DNA from: Dastarcus helophoroides
Taxonomy: Eukaryota; Arthropoda; Insecta; Coleoptera; Bothrideridae
Assembly: GCA_028583605.1 (NCBI GenBank)
Contig: CM053328.1
Span: 37,432,110-37,496,109 of the forward strand
Direction: 5' to 3'
DNA length: 64,000 nt
In this document: piece by piece, positions 10,715 to 23,300 of the stretch
Layout of the letters: each line of letters begins with the position of its first letter
Position numbering within the stretch: position 1 is the stretch's first letter
Notes under the pieces: model-generated
The model's input: the letters and a program-made list of their open reading frames with translations, nothing else
What the model was told of the DNA's origin: nothing
Databases searched by the model: none
Made by a program: the position numbers and the translations under genes

Positions 10715-13265
10715 AAACAAGCTTACAATTTTGCTTTAAATTTATTGTAATTTATGCATTTTAAGTGTACATAAAACCCAATACTTGGACAATATTTGTG
10801 TTATGTGGAAATGCAGCAGCTCTTTCAGAATACATGAATATCTTAACTAAGGTCGATGCGATTATCCTGATAAATTGCTGAACTAGATATAATCTGTAGT
10901 GGTTGTAAGGGGGTAAATTTACTCTACCGGGGAATCACACGTTCTTGCTAAATTACGCTGAGTTGTTTGATCTCTAACTTAAGAGGAACTTAGAGGTGAG
11001 AGGTTTTAATTTACTTGAATTTTTCACACTTTGTGTATTTGTGTATTCCCTGGGATTTGGCATATAAATTACGTTTCGTTGACCACATTTTCTACAAGTT
11101 TCCACATTTTGAAGCAGCCATGTTTGTACTAAGAAAGACACGAGATTGCTGAATTTATTAAAAGAAAAAAGAAGGAAATGCATACGAAATTATTTATCGA
11201 GGTTGATAATCAAGTGTGAGGGACAAATTTGAGACTTTGCGTTGCAATAATCTAATTTTAATAACTACCCCTCTATATTTAACTGTTAATATTTTAAAAT
11301 CAGTCCTTCTTCTAAGTTTCTTTTGTAAAATTCTTGGCTATGGCCCTACCTACTAGGAAAATTTACTCTACCGGGGAATCACTTCTTCTTGCTAACTTAA
11401 GCTGAATTGTTTGATCCCCAAATTTTAATTTAAGATATTACAATTTGAAAAATTCAACATCTTAAGACGTTAAGATAATAAGTCTTGTATGTACGAATCT
11501 ACGAATATATACAAGTTTATTACGATACAATTGAAATCTAATTTCATTATAATCTAATGAAAACTGAATGGCTGAATTTAGTAAAAGAAAAAAGAAGGCC
11601 CCTGCATACGAAATTACTTATGGAGGTTAATAATCAAGTGTGAGGGACAAATTTGAGGCTTTCCATTGGACAATTCTAATTTTAATAACTGCCACTCTAT
11701 ATTTAATTGTTAATATTTTAAAATCAGTTCTTCTTCTAAGTTTCTTTTGTAAAATTCTTCTACCAACCAGAAAAATTAATTTTGGGCTGCCAAAACGCAA
11801 CCGCCATTTATGAAGACCCTTGTTTATAATCGTTGATTTGATTGCTTCTAAATTAAGTATAGTAACTCAAAATTGGGATGGGAGAAAAAAACTGTATTAA
11901 CTCGATGATAAATTGTCGTACATTTGTCCTTTAAATACACAAAACCGTTTAAGTGCAGTGGTTTACTTCTAATTCAACTCCCAACGGTGCCCCCCCCCTT
12001 TAAAAAAAAAGTGGTTATTTTGTCCCCAATCAAATTTATTTTGCCCCTCTTCAAACTTTAATGAAACTAGCTTAAGAGTGATTTAAAAATGTGATTACAT
12101 TGTTTCAAAAAGCACGCGCCCCAGAGGTTGTTTTTCGCAGTCGAGCAATAAGCACGTAACGAGCATTTCAGCTTCAGTCGCTGAAATTACCGGCGGTGCA
12201 TTATTCGATTTAAAATAACGTCGGCTGGCTCGTCTCCTGTAAAGTATATGACCTACCCGCAGGCAGAGGTAAACAACCACCAAACGATTATATCGACTTG
12301 ACAACTCAGATTAAGCATGTAGGAGGCCGCAGGGTGTTTCCATACGACTTATTGACATCTATCCGGGGTTTAGGTTCAATAAAGCAAACAGAAAAAAAAG
12401 ACGCGTGAGCCGGTAAACATCCTAAATTCGTTTTTGCTCATGAATACGCCCAAGGTAAACTTCGAAACAAATTAATTATTTCAATCAAGAACCACAAGGG
12501 TTTTATGATGAGTTAACGAAGGATTATGGATAATTATTTTTATTGTTATCTTTTCCTCAACTTTGTCGTGGGCGGTAGGCTTAAAAAGATAAAAAACTGA
12601 CAGAAAATAAAAGTTCTGAAAAATTCTTAGGCCTGAGAGATAATTCTAATTGATACGAGCTCATTTTTTGCTTTGTTTTAAAATTAACACTGAACCAAAC
12701 TGAAAATTAAGAACTGGAGCAACCAACGAAACGCTTAATTTTCTAAAAACAAGCTTACACTCTCAAGTTCATTGTAATTTATAGATTTTAAATGCACATA
12801 AAGTCAATACTTGGACAATATGTTTATGAGGAAATGCGGCAGCTCTTTCAGAATGCATGAATATCTTTACTAAGGTCGATGCGATTATTCTGATAAATTG
12901 CTAAACTTGATATAATCTGTAGTGGTTGTAAGGAGGAAAATTTACTTTACCGAGGTATTACACGTTCTTGCTAAATTACTCGAGTTGTTTGATCCCTAAT
13001 ATAGAGGTGAGTGGTTTCAATTCCTTTGAATTTTTCAGACATCTTCTCAGATTTCTGTATTCTCTGGGATTTGGCATATAAATTACGTTTCGTTGACCGC
13101 ATTTTCTACATTTTTAAGCAGCCATGTTCGTACTAAGAAACACACACGACTGCTGAATTAAGTAAAAGAAAAAAGAAGGCAATGCAGATGAAATTACTTA
13201 TCCAGATTGAAAATCAAGTTTGGGGGACGAATTGAAGACTGAGTTTGATTATAATTATGATAACC
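10715..13265 (+). repeat. Dispersed direct repeat family, about 600 bp, full and partial copies
   Basis: A segment running from AAACAAGCTTACA through AGCAGCTCTTTCAGAATACA, TACTCTACCGGGGAATCAC and ATAAATTACGTTTCGTTGAC occurs at 10715-11335 and again at 12735-13265. Parts of it recur at 11350-11410 and 11560-11775. No coding frame spans it. It is probably an unclassified transposon remnant duplicated locally. The stretch 11780-12735 between copies has no recognised gene; a GC-richer patch at 12095-12310 has an open minus frame without identifiable domain. Confidence 0.75.
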
Positions 13266-13780
13266 ATCACTCTGTATCATAAAATATTTCAGCGATTTGC
13301 GTAAATATTTTTCAGATATCGATCAACTAGTGCAATAATTTCTTTCATCGTACAAACTGAACGCCTGTAATACGTTCTTAAAACCAAATGAAAAATTTAT
13401 TCAAATGCATCAAATGATTCTAACATCAAAAGAGAACTAAATTCTGTAGACGCAGAGTTCGTATTAACTTCGCCTCAACATCAAAGGGTCTGGGATGTTT
13501 AATACCCTTTTAAAAGAAATTTATTGACACAAAATTAAAGCACGTCTAAAGCAGCAACCAGAAGGCCTTGGTTTCACAATATTATTCGCCAGTAATTATG
13601 TTGAAGGCATTTGTTTGCAGACTGACAAGGGAAGTTTTCCATTAACGTGTTTATGCAAGCTGTTGAAAAGCCTTTTCAATTTCACCTTCGGAGAGACGTT
13701 TAATCAAAGTACGGTCACTAAATCCAACAAGGGAACTTTTAACTATTGCGTTGCGCATGCAGTGAATTATTGAAACTTAC

Positions 13781-14003
13781 GTAGGAAATCATGGGAAGAT
13801 TCCAGGCGGCCTGCTACCAAAGCTTCAGCTGAGCAAGTGTCGTCTGGACCTATGAACGCCACCGTTCCCTTTATCCCTCATTTCGGTCATGGATCTGATG
13901 GCTTGAGCAGCCAAGGAGGATTTGCTTCGAGCGATTCCAGAGCCAGGGGTGTTGGTGCCGATGTCACAAGCGACATAGTTGAGTTTTCTTCCAGGTAATA
14001 GGG
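13781..14003 (-). CDS. Receptor guanylyl cyclase, exon 2 (ligand-binding domain), two +1 frameshifts
   Basis: This exon continues the extracellular ligand-binding domain from the exon at 25760-26072. Borders are a TTTCAG acceptor (starting 14003) and a GTAAGT donor (after 13781). Joined in phase 1 it gives ALLPGRKLNYVACDIGTN, then SLAAQAIRSM and FIGPDDTCSAEALVAG followed by AWNLPMISY, the typical membrane guanylyl cyclase / natriuretic-receptor fold I region. The reading frame is broken twice by apparent single-base insertions: an extra A near GGGAACGG (about 13870) and an extra C in GGCCGCC (about 13809). Removing both would end the exon in phase 0. Intact conservation around them argues for assembly errors or very recent mutation rather than an old pseudogene. 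Later exons lie left of 13.78 kb but I could not find them in this window. Confidence 0.8.
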
Positions 14004-14269
14004 CTGAAATGGAAACAAATCACAAGTATGTTAGCGATATCTTCTAAGACGCCCTATATAATCGTTACATGGTGAAAACTGTATTTTATAAATGTCGAGT
14101 TTCGGAATTTCGAATATTTTATTTACTTATCAATTAGACTTTTTTTTTAAATTACAGATTTATATCGCTTACATAGAAATTTTTTGAGAAATACTCCCAA
14201 ATTCTTGGTGTTCTGTCTATAAAAAAATCATTCACTTTGAATCTGTTTCAGATTTCTTGGAAGAATTAA

Positions 14270-17200
14270 AAAATCCGTGAAAACTGGTAATATTTCAAAA
14301 GCTGTTGAAACTCGATAACATTTTTGAAAATCTCTCGTTGTATGACGTTATAAAGTCACTTAAACTTTGATCGTACAAAGTTCCAAAAATCTCTTACAAT
14401 TTTTTGGTTTAAACTCTGTAAAATCACTTGAAACTTTATTCTGAAATACATCTTTATATTTACGAGCATTCAAGTTTAATTCCCCTAAAGACTAAGCGCT
14501 TTCTCGACATTAAGTTGCAAAAGACTGAGAATTCTTTTCGTTCAAATTTTTGAAAACCTCTTCAACTTCTTGCTATCGAATATCTAAAATGTTGCAAAAA
14601 CATTTTGTAAATTCTTCGCGACCAAATTTTTGAAAATCTCTTCAACTTTTGCCACCGAATATTTAAAATATTGCAAAAACACTATGAGAATTCTTCGCCT
14701 CCTAATTTCTGAAAATCTTCTCAACTTCTTCCCGTCAAAGATTTAAAAAATCTATTGAAGATTAATGATGCTTAAACTTTATAAAATCTCTTAAGATTTC
14801 TTGAACAAGAGTGTTAAAAAGCTCCTACAAAAAGTTTCAATTTAAAAACTTTTTTTATAGGCATTAAGTTTTAGAAAATATTTTAAAATTTCTTGTCGTC
14901 CAAATTTTAGAAAATCTCTTCAAATTTCTAGTCATTCGAATTTTAAAAAGTCTTATAAATTCTACGTACAAAGCTCTAGAAAATCTTTTGAACATTCTTA
15001 CTCTCAGATCTAGAAATTGTCCTGAAACTTACTAATGTTGAAATTTAACACTCTCTTTAGACTTTGAATATTAAGCTTTAATAATTCCTTGACAATTTCT
15101 TCACGTCCAAATGTTAGGAAATCCCTTGTAACTTTTTACCATTCAAGATTTTTAAAGATCCTAAAAGTTTTCCCTACAAATTCTTAAAAAATATGAAGAA
15201 ATTTCTTAGTCTAAAGTATAGAAATTCTTTGAAAGCTGCCTTAAAATATTTTGATGCAAAACCTCCATAAAATCCCTTAAAACTTCTCGTCAGGTAACCT
15301 TAATAAGTCACTTAAATTTACGTTGGGACAATTTTCTAAATTTTACGCTTAATTCCAGGAGGTTAAGCATTTTCTTAACATTAAACTTCAGAAAACATTT
15401 TGAGAATTCTTTGCGTCTAAATTTTTGAAAATCTCTTCAAATTTCTCGCCATTGAAGATCTAAAATTGGAATTTCTTAACATGTAACCCCTATAAAACCT
15501 CTTTACATTTCTTCAGCAAGATCTTTAAGAAATCTGGAACTTACTATTCTAAGTTCAAACAATTTCTTTATTTTTTATAATTTTTAAAAAAAATTTAAAT
15601 GTTTTTCCTACAAAGCTCCTGAAAATATGCAGAAATTTCTTAGTGCATTCTCTAGAAATTCTTTGAAAGCTACCTTGAAATATTTCGGTGCAAAACCTCC
15701 ATAAAATTCCTGAAAAATTCTCGTCATGTAATCTTAAAAAGTCACTTAAACTTTCGTTGTACAAAGCTACAGACAATCTTCTAAATTTTACGATTAATCC
15801 CCAGGAGGTTAAACATTTTTTTGACATTTAACTTCAGAAAACGTTTTGAGAATTCTTTGCGTCTAAATGTTTGAAAATCTCTCCAAATTTCTCGCCACTG
15901 AAGATTTAAAATTAGAACTGTTTAAAATGTAATCCCTATAAAACCTCTTTACGTTTCTTGAACAAGATCTTTAAGAAATCTGGAACTTAATATTCCAACT
16001 TCAAAACAATTTCTTTAGCTTTGATAATATTTTTACAAAATCCTAAAAGATTTCCTTACAAAGCTTCGGAAAATATCCCGAAATTTCTTAGCGCAAGTTC
16101 TAGAAATTCTTTGAAAGTCGCCTTGAAATATTTTGGTGCAAAACCTCCATAAAATACTTGAAAAATGTTTGTCATGTAATCTTAAAAAGTCACTTAAACT
16201 TTCGTTGTACAAAGCTACAGACAATCTTCTAAATTTTACGCTTAATCCCCAGGAGGTTAAACATTTTTTTGACATTTAACTTCAGAAAACGTTTTGAGAA
16301 TTCTTTGCGTCTAAATGTTTGAAAATCTCTCCAAATTTCTCCCACTGAAGATTTAAAATTAGAACTGTTTAAAATGTAATCCCTATAAAACCTCTTTACT
16401 TTTCTTGAACAAGATCTTTAAGAAATCTGGAACTTAATATTCCAACTTCAAACAATTTCTTTAGTTTTCATAATATTTTTACAAAATCCTAAAAGATTTC
16501 CTTACAAAGCTTCGGAAAATATCCAGAAATTTCAAAGCGCAAAGTCTAGAAATTCTATGAAACTTGCCTTGTAATATTTTGGTACAGAACCTCCATAAAA
16601 TCCCTGAAAAATTCTCATCACGAAATCTTAGAAAGTCACTTAAACTTTCATTGTACAAAGCTACAGATAGTCTTTTAAATTTTACGCTTAATCCCCACTA
16701 GGTTAAGCATTTTCCTGACATTAAACTTCAGAAAAGATTTTGAGAATTCTTCACGTCTAAATTTTTAAACATCTTTTCAAATTTCCCGCCATTGAAGATT
16801 TAAAATTGGAACTTCTTAACATGTAACCTCGATAAAACCTCTTTACTTTTCTCGAGCAAGATCTTTAATAAATTTGGAACTTAATATCCCTACTTCCAAC
16901 AATTTCTTTAGCTTTCATAATATTTTTACAAAATTCTAAAATATTTCTTTGCAAAGCTTCGGAAAATATCCATACATTTTTTAGCGCAAAGTCTAGAAAT
17001 TCTATGAAAGCTGTCTTGAAATATTTTGATGCAAAACGTCCATAAAATCCCTGAAAAATTCTCCTAATGTAACCTTAAAAAGTCATTTAAACGTTCGTTA
17101 TACAAAGCTACAGACAATCTCCTAAATTTTAAGCTTAATTCCCAGGAGGTTAAGCATTTTCTTGACGTTAAGCTTCAGAAAACATTTTGAGAATTCTCTG

Positions 17201-17720
17201 CGTCTAAATTTTTGAAAATCTCTTTAAATTTCTCGCCATTAAAGATTTAAAATTGGAACTTCTTAACATGTAACCTCTATAAAACCTCTTTACTTTTCTT
17301 GAGCAAGATCTGTAAGAAATGTGGAAATTAATATTCCAACTTTAAACAAATTCTTTAGTTTTCGTAATATTTCAAAAAATACTAAATGTTTTCCTTACAA
17401 ATCTTCGCTTTCGTATGCAGAAATTTCTTACTGCAAGGTCTAGAAATTCTTCGAAAGCTACCTTGAAATATTTTGCTACAAAACCTCCATCAAATCATTG
17501 AAAATTTCTCGTCATGTAATCTTAAAAGGTCACTTAAACTTTTGTTGCACAAAACACAGGATATCTTTTAAAATTTAAGCTAGATTTTCTGAATTTCTTA
17601 ACATTAAGCTCCAAAAAAACACTTCGAAAATTCTTCAAGACCAAATTTTTGAAACTCTCTTCAAAATTCTTTTCATCAAAGATTTAAAATTGGAACTTCT
17701 TAGCATTTAGCCTCTATAAC
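14270..17720. repeat. Diverged tandem array, ~447-bp unit, inside the cyclase intron
   Basis: The landmark GCAAAACCTCCATAAAAT (or close variants) occurs at about 15253, 15687, 16135, 16581, 17028 and 17475, spaced 434-448 bp. Flanking sequence from 14.27 to 15.0 kb is a more degenerate form built of the same short words (AATCTCTT, TTTTAGAAA). No coding capacity. The open frames at 15555-15827 and 16033-16275 (minus) are two copies of the same repeat, not genes. Confidence 0.85.
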
Positions 17721-17849
17721 ATCTCTTAACATTTCTTAAACAAGATGATTAAAAAATCTGGATCCTGATATTCCAAGTTCAAAAAATGTTTCAGTTTTTA
17801 TGAGATTGTGGAAAAATCTTAAAAGTTTCTTTTTCCCTACAAGGTTTGA

Positions 17850-19450
17850 GAAAATATCAAGACATTTCTGGTGTACGGTCCAGATATTCTGTTGAAAGTT
17901 GCCTTGAAATATTTTGGTATAAAATTCCTCAAAATTTTTCAGCGTATAACCTTCAAAAGTCACTTGTACAAAGCTACAGAGAATCTCTAAAAAATATTGG
18001 CTTAAACTCCAGAAAGTTTCTTGAAACTTCATCCTGAAACATCTCATGAAACTTAACGAATAATCAAGGTTAAAGCCCAGAAGACCAAATATACTAAAAC
18101 CTCTGGATTCTAAATGCACAGGAATAATAAGTTTGAATATTCCTTAGATTCATGGCTTGGAAATCAAAGAGCGATTTCGATCTTGTTAGTTTGGTAAATC
18201 AAACTCGAATGAAGAAATTTTTAGTGTAAGGTTCAGAAGTTCTCTTGAAAGCTGCCTTGAAATATTTTGATATCAACCCCCCTAAAATCCCTGAAAATTT
18301 CTCTTCATATAACCTTCAAAAGTCACTTGTACAGAGCTGCAGAAAATCTCTTAAAAATGTTGGTTTAAACTCCAGAAATTTTCCTGAGACTTCATCCGGA
18401 AAACATCTCTTGAAACTCAACGAATTAATTAGCTTAAAGCTCAGAAGGCCAAAGATACTTAAAAGCTCTAGATTCTTATGCACAGGAGCAATAAGTTTGA
18501 ATATTCCTTAGATTCATGGTTTGGAAATCAAAGAGCGATTTCGATCTTATTAGATCTTGTTAGTTTGGTAAATCAAACTCGAATGAAGACATTTTTAGTG
18601 TAAAGTTCAGAAGTTCTCTTGAAAGCTGCCTTGAAATATTTTGGTATAAACCCCCCTTAAATCCCTGAAAATTTCTCTTCATATAACCTTTAAAAGTCAC
18701 TTGTCTAAGGCTGCAGAAAATTTCTTAAAAAATGTTGGTTTAAGCTTCAGAAATTTTCCTGAAACTTCATCCAGAAACATCTTTTGAAACTTAACGATTA
18801 ACTAAGCTTAAAGCTCAGAAGGCCAAAGATACTTAAAAGCTCTAGATTCTTATGCACAGGAACAGTAAGTTTGAATATTCCTCAGATTCTTGGTTTGGAA
18901 ATCAAAGAGCGATTTCGATCTTATTAGATTTTGTTAGTTTGGTAAATTACACTTGAATGAAGAAATTTTTAGTGCAAGGTTCAGAAGTTTTCGTGAAAGC
19001 TGCCTTGAAATATTTTGGTATAAACCCCCCTAAAATCCCTGAAAATTTCTCTTCATATAACCTTCAAAAGTCACTTGTACAAAGCTGCAGAAAATCTCTT
19101 AAAAAAATGTTGGTTTAAGCTCCAGAAATTTTCCTGAAACTTCATCTGGAAACATACCTTGAAACTTAACGAATAATTAAGTTTAAAGCTCAGAAGACCA
19201 AAGATACTTGAAAGCTGTAGATTCTTAATGAACAACCAAGGTTAAAGCTCAGCAGACCAAAGATACTAGAAACATGTCTTGAAACTTAACGAATAATTAA
19301 GCTTAAAGCTCAGAAGACCAAGGATACTTAAAAGCTCTAGATTCTTAAAGAACAACCAAGGTTAAAGCTCAGAAGACCAAAGATACTAAAACCTCTTGAA
19401 TTCAAAATGTACAGAACAATAAGTTTGAATATTCATCAGATTCGTGGCTT
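17850..19450. repeat. Tandem array, ~374-bp unit, related to the preceding array
   Basis: CCTTGAAATATTTTG(G/A)TAT recurs at about 17900, 18253, 18627 and 19001 (spacing 353, 374, 374). Each unit ends with a block GAGCGATTTCGATCTTATTAGAT plus GTTTGGTAAATCAAACTCGAATG that belongs to the 377-bp satellite seen at 49.6 kb, so the array is a hybrid of the 447-bp family and the satellite. Confidence 0.8.
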
Positions 19451-19980
19451 GGAAACCAAAGAGCGATTTCAATCTTATTAGATGTTGTTAGTTTGGTAAA
19501 TCAAACTCGAATGTTAACAAATGTTCCGGTAAGTAAATGTTGTTAAATAAGCTTACGTCATCCGTGTGATTCATAACCTCGCCATCTATTGGTAGAAACT
19601 GTGGACAACTCCAACAAGTGTCGTATGCAAAGAGAATGCAATCTACACTTCACATTGCAGTTCTCTAAGCGTGTATAGTGGGTCATAGGTAGCCGAATTA
19701 CCAACAGTTGAACATTTGTTAGCATTCGAGTTGAATATACGAAACTGACGCGATCTAATAAGATCGAAACCCTTGGTTTCCGAACTTCAAATCCGATAAA
19801 TGTTCAAACCTATTGGCTGTGCATTAGAAGTTAGTCTTCTGGGACTTTTCTAGAGAGCAAGTGCTTTGCTAAGCGATTGTGGTTCAACTGTTGGTAGTTG
19901 GGCTACCTATGATCCACTATACACACTTAAAGGGTTACCCAATGGTGCTCAGATTGCATTCTATTTGCATTAAGCTCTAG
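19430..19980. repeat. Head-to-head copies of the satellite unit
   Basis: 19430-19720 is a plus-oriented copy of the satellite (GAAACCAAAGAGCGATTTC, then the CGTGTATAGTGGGTCATAGG block). From 19720 to about 19950 the sequence is an inverted copy of the same unit, ending in CCTATGATCCACTATACACAC. The result is a roughly 500-bp imperfect palindrome within the cyclase intron. Confidence 0.75.
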
Positions 19981-21190
19981 AAAAGTTCTTTGACATATCT
20001 GTATATCTGGATTTTTCAAAACCTCTTCAGACTTCTTGTCGTCAAAGATTTAAAAGAACCAATAAAACCTCCAAGTCCTTGAAACTTCTTGATACTTAAA
20101 TCTCTTGATAGTTCTTGAATAAGCGAAAATCTCTTGGAACTTGACATTCTAATTTCAGATATTTGGGTTTTAAACTCCAAAAAATATTTTAGAAAATGTT
20201 TCGCGTTCAAATTTTATATTTGTTGGCATTTGTGGTTCAACTGTTGGTAGTTGGGCTACCTATGATCCACTGTACACACTTAGAGGGTTGCCCAGTGTTG
20301 TCCATATTGCATTATATTTATATTTTAAAAAACCAATAAAATTTTTAAGTCCTTGAAACTTCTTGATACTTAATCTCTTGATAGTTCTTGAATAAGTGAA
20401 AATTTCTTGGAACTTAACATTCTAATTTTAAACTCCAAAAAATATTTTAAAAAATGTTTCGTGTTCAAATTTTAGATTTGTTGGCATTTGTGGTTCAACT
20501 GTTGGTAGTTGGGCTACCTATGATCCACTATACACACTGAGAGGGTTGCCCACTGTTGTCCAAATTGCAATTTATTTGCATTAGGCTCTAGAAAAGTTCT
20601 TTGACATATCTTTACGTCTAAATTTTTTCAAACCTCTACAGACTACTTGTCGTCAAAAATTTAAAAAAACCAATAAAACCTCAAGTCCTTGAAACTTCTT
20701 GATACATAAATCTCTTGATAGTCTTGAATGAGTAAAAATCTCTCGGAACTTGATATTCTAATTTCAGATACTTGGGATTTAAACTCCAAAAAATATTTAC
20801 AAAAATGTTTCGCCTTCAAATTTTAGATTTGTTGGCATTTGTGGTTCAAGTGTTGGTAGTTGGGCTACCTATGATCCACTATACACACTGAGAGGGTTGC
20901 CCACTGTTGTCCAAATTGTATTTTATTTGCATTAAGCTCTAGAAAAGCTCTTTAACATATCTTGACGTCTGAATTTTTTAAAACTTCTACAAACTACTTT
21001 TCAAAGATTTAAAAAAAAACCAATAAAACCTCTAAGTCCTTGAAACTTCTTAGTACTTAAATCTCTTGACAGTTCTTGAATAAGTGAAAATCTCTTAGAA
21101 CTTAACATTCTAATTTCAGATATTTGGGTCTTAAACTCCAAAAAATATTTTAAAAAATATTTCGCGTTCAACTTTTAGAGTTGTTGGCAT
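19877..21190. repeat. Tandem array of chimeric ~350-bp units containing an inverted satellite piece
   Basis: GTGGTTCAACTGTTGGTAG (with GTGGTTCAAGTG in one copy) occurs at about 19878, 20230, 20488 and 20839. Each copy is followed by AGTTGGGCTACCTATGATCC and then by intron-array sequence (CTCTAGAAAAG, CCAATAAAACCTC). Spacings are 352, 258 and 351 bp. Confidence 0.8.
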
Positions 21191-21599
21191 TTCTTATCAT
21201 TTAGTATTTTAGAAACGTTTTAAATTTCCCCACAAAACCTGTAGAAAATCTTTTAAACATTCCTGGCATTAGCTTTGGAAATTATCCTGAAAGTTAATTA
21301 CAATAAAACGTAACATTTCAACTTTAAACAATCTCTAGGTTTCTAGGCATTAAACTTTAGAAAATCTTTAGAAAATGTCTTTAAATTTTTTAACATCAGA
21401 GATTTAAGAAATATTTTGAAATTGGTCTATACAATTTTCCAGAAAATCTTAAAATTGTTCCATACAAAGCTTTAGAAATCTCCGAAAATTTCTTAGTAAA
21501 ACTTTTAGAAATTCGCTTGAAATTTGTTTATATTCAAAAACTTTTGATACATTTTGCTACAAAACTTCATAAAACTTCTTGAATTTAAGAAAACTGTAG

Positions 21600-23300
21600 A
21601 AAATCTCTTTAGCAGTCTTTAGTCTTTAGCAGTCTTAATAATATCTCCTTCAATTTCTCGACGCTCTTAAGAAATTTTTTGGTCATTTTTTTGCACAGAG
21701 TTTCTTGGGCATTAGGCTCTAAATTGTGCAGTTTTTTGACTCTCAAGTATTCGAAAATATGTTTAGATTTGTTAGCATTCAAAAGTTAAGTTTTTTTTGA
21801 AATCTGTCAATAGTCATGTGTGCGAAATTTCTTGAAATATGTCGATAAAATCTCTTTAGTTGAGTATTAATGTCTAGAGCGTCTTTTTCTTTCAAGTTTT
21901 AGAAAATAACTTCCACTCATTAACTTCTATTTGTAACAATTTATTGAAAGTTCTGAGCCTTCAAACTGCACGAATCTTGAAACCTCCTTACACTCAACCT
22001 TAATAATATCTTGTAAAATTTTTGGACGCTCTTAGGAAATTTTTTGGGAGTTTTTTTGCACTGAGTTTCTTGGGCATTAAGCTCTAAATTGTGCAATTCC
22101 TTGACCCTCAAGTTTTGGAAAATATGTTTAAATTTATTAGCATTCAAAAGTTGTTTCTTTTGAAATCTATCAATAGTCATGTGCGCAAAATTTCTTGAAA
22201 TATGTCGATAAAATCTCTTTAGTTGAGTATTAATCGTCTAGAGGATCTTTTCCTTTCAAATTTTAGAAAATATCTCTCACTCATTAACTTCCATTTGTAA
22301 CAATTTATTGAAAGTTCTGAGCCTTCAAACTGCACAAATCCTTGAAACCTCCTTACACTCAACCTTAATAATATCTTCTAAAATTTCTGGACGCTCTTAA
22401 GAAATTTTTTGTGAGTTTTTTTGCACAGAGTTTCTTGGACATTAGGCTCTAAATTGTGCAGTTCATTGACCTTAAGTTTTGGAAAATATGTTTAAATTTG
22501 TTAGCATTCAAAAGTTGTTTCTTTTGAAATCTGTCAGTAGTCATGTGTGCAAAATTTCTTGAAATATGTCGATAAAATCTCTTTAGTTAAGTATTAATAA
22601 CTAGAGGGCCTTTTTCTTTTAAATTTTAAAAAATATTTCCACTCTTCTAATAGTAACAATTTATTGAAAGTTTTGAGCCTTTAAACTGCACAAATCTTAA
22701 AACCTCCTTACCCTCAAACTTAATAATATCTTCTAAAATTTGTGGATGCTCTTAAGAAATTTTTTGGGTGTTTTTTTGCACAGGATTTCTTGAACATTAA
22801 GCTCTAAATTGTGCAATTCCTTGACCCTCAAGTTTTGGAAAATATGTTTAAATTTGTTAGCATTAAAAAGTTGTTTGTTTTGAAATCTGTCAATAGTCGT
22901 GCATGCAACATTCTTGAAATATGTAGATAAAATCTCTTTAGTTAAGTATTAACATCTAGAGGGTCTTTTTCTTTCAAGTTTTAGAAAATATCTCCAATCA
23001 TTAACTTCTATTTGTAACAATTTATTGAAAGTTTTGAGCCTTCTAAAATCTTGAAACCTTCTTACCTTCAAACTTAATAATATTTTCTAAAATTTCTGGA
23101 CGCTCTTAAGAGATTTTTTGGGAGTTTTTTTGCACAGAGTTTTTTGGGCATTAATTTCGAAATTGTGCGATTCCTTGACCCTCAAGTTTTGGAAAATATG
23201 TTTAAATTCGTTGTCATTCAAAATTTAAGTTTCTTTTGAAACCTCTCAATATTTAGCTTGTGTAATATTTATTGGAATATGTCGATAAAATCTTTTGAAT
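21600..23300. repeat. Tandem array, ~362-bp unit
   Basis: CAATAGTCATGTG (or variants) occurs at 21808, 22171, 22535 and 22891. Units share GGACGCTCTTAAGAAATTTT and CAAGTTTTGGAAAATATG. Non-coding; still within the cyclase intron. Confidence 0.85.

Noticed and set aside
12095..12304. 69-codon minus ORF in a GC-richer patch, possibly a cyclase exon
   Set aside because: Its sequence does not fit the expected continuation of the receptor ligand-binding domain, and no acceptor/donor pair of the right phase borders it.
15555..18511. Open frames with MSKKCLTSWGL-type starts as a gene family
   Set aside because: Two are the same segment of adjacent 447-bp repeat units; no splice sites, domains or conserved codon pattern.
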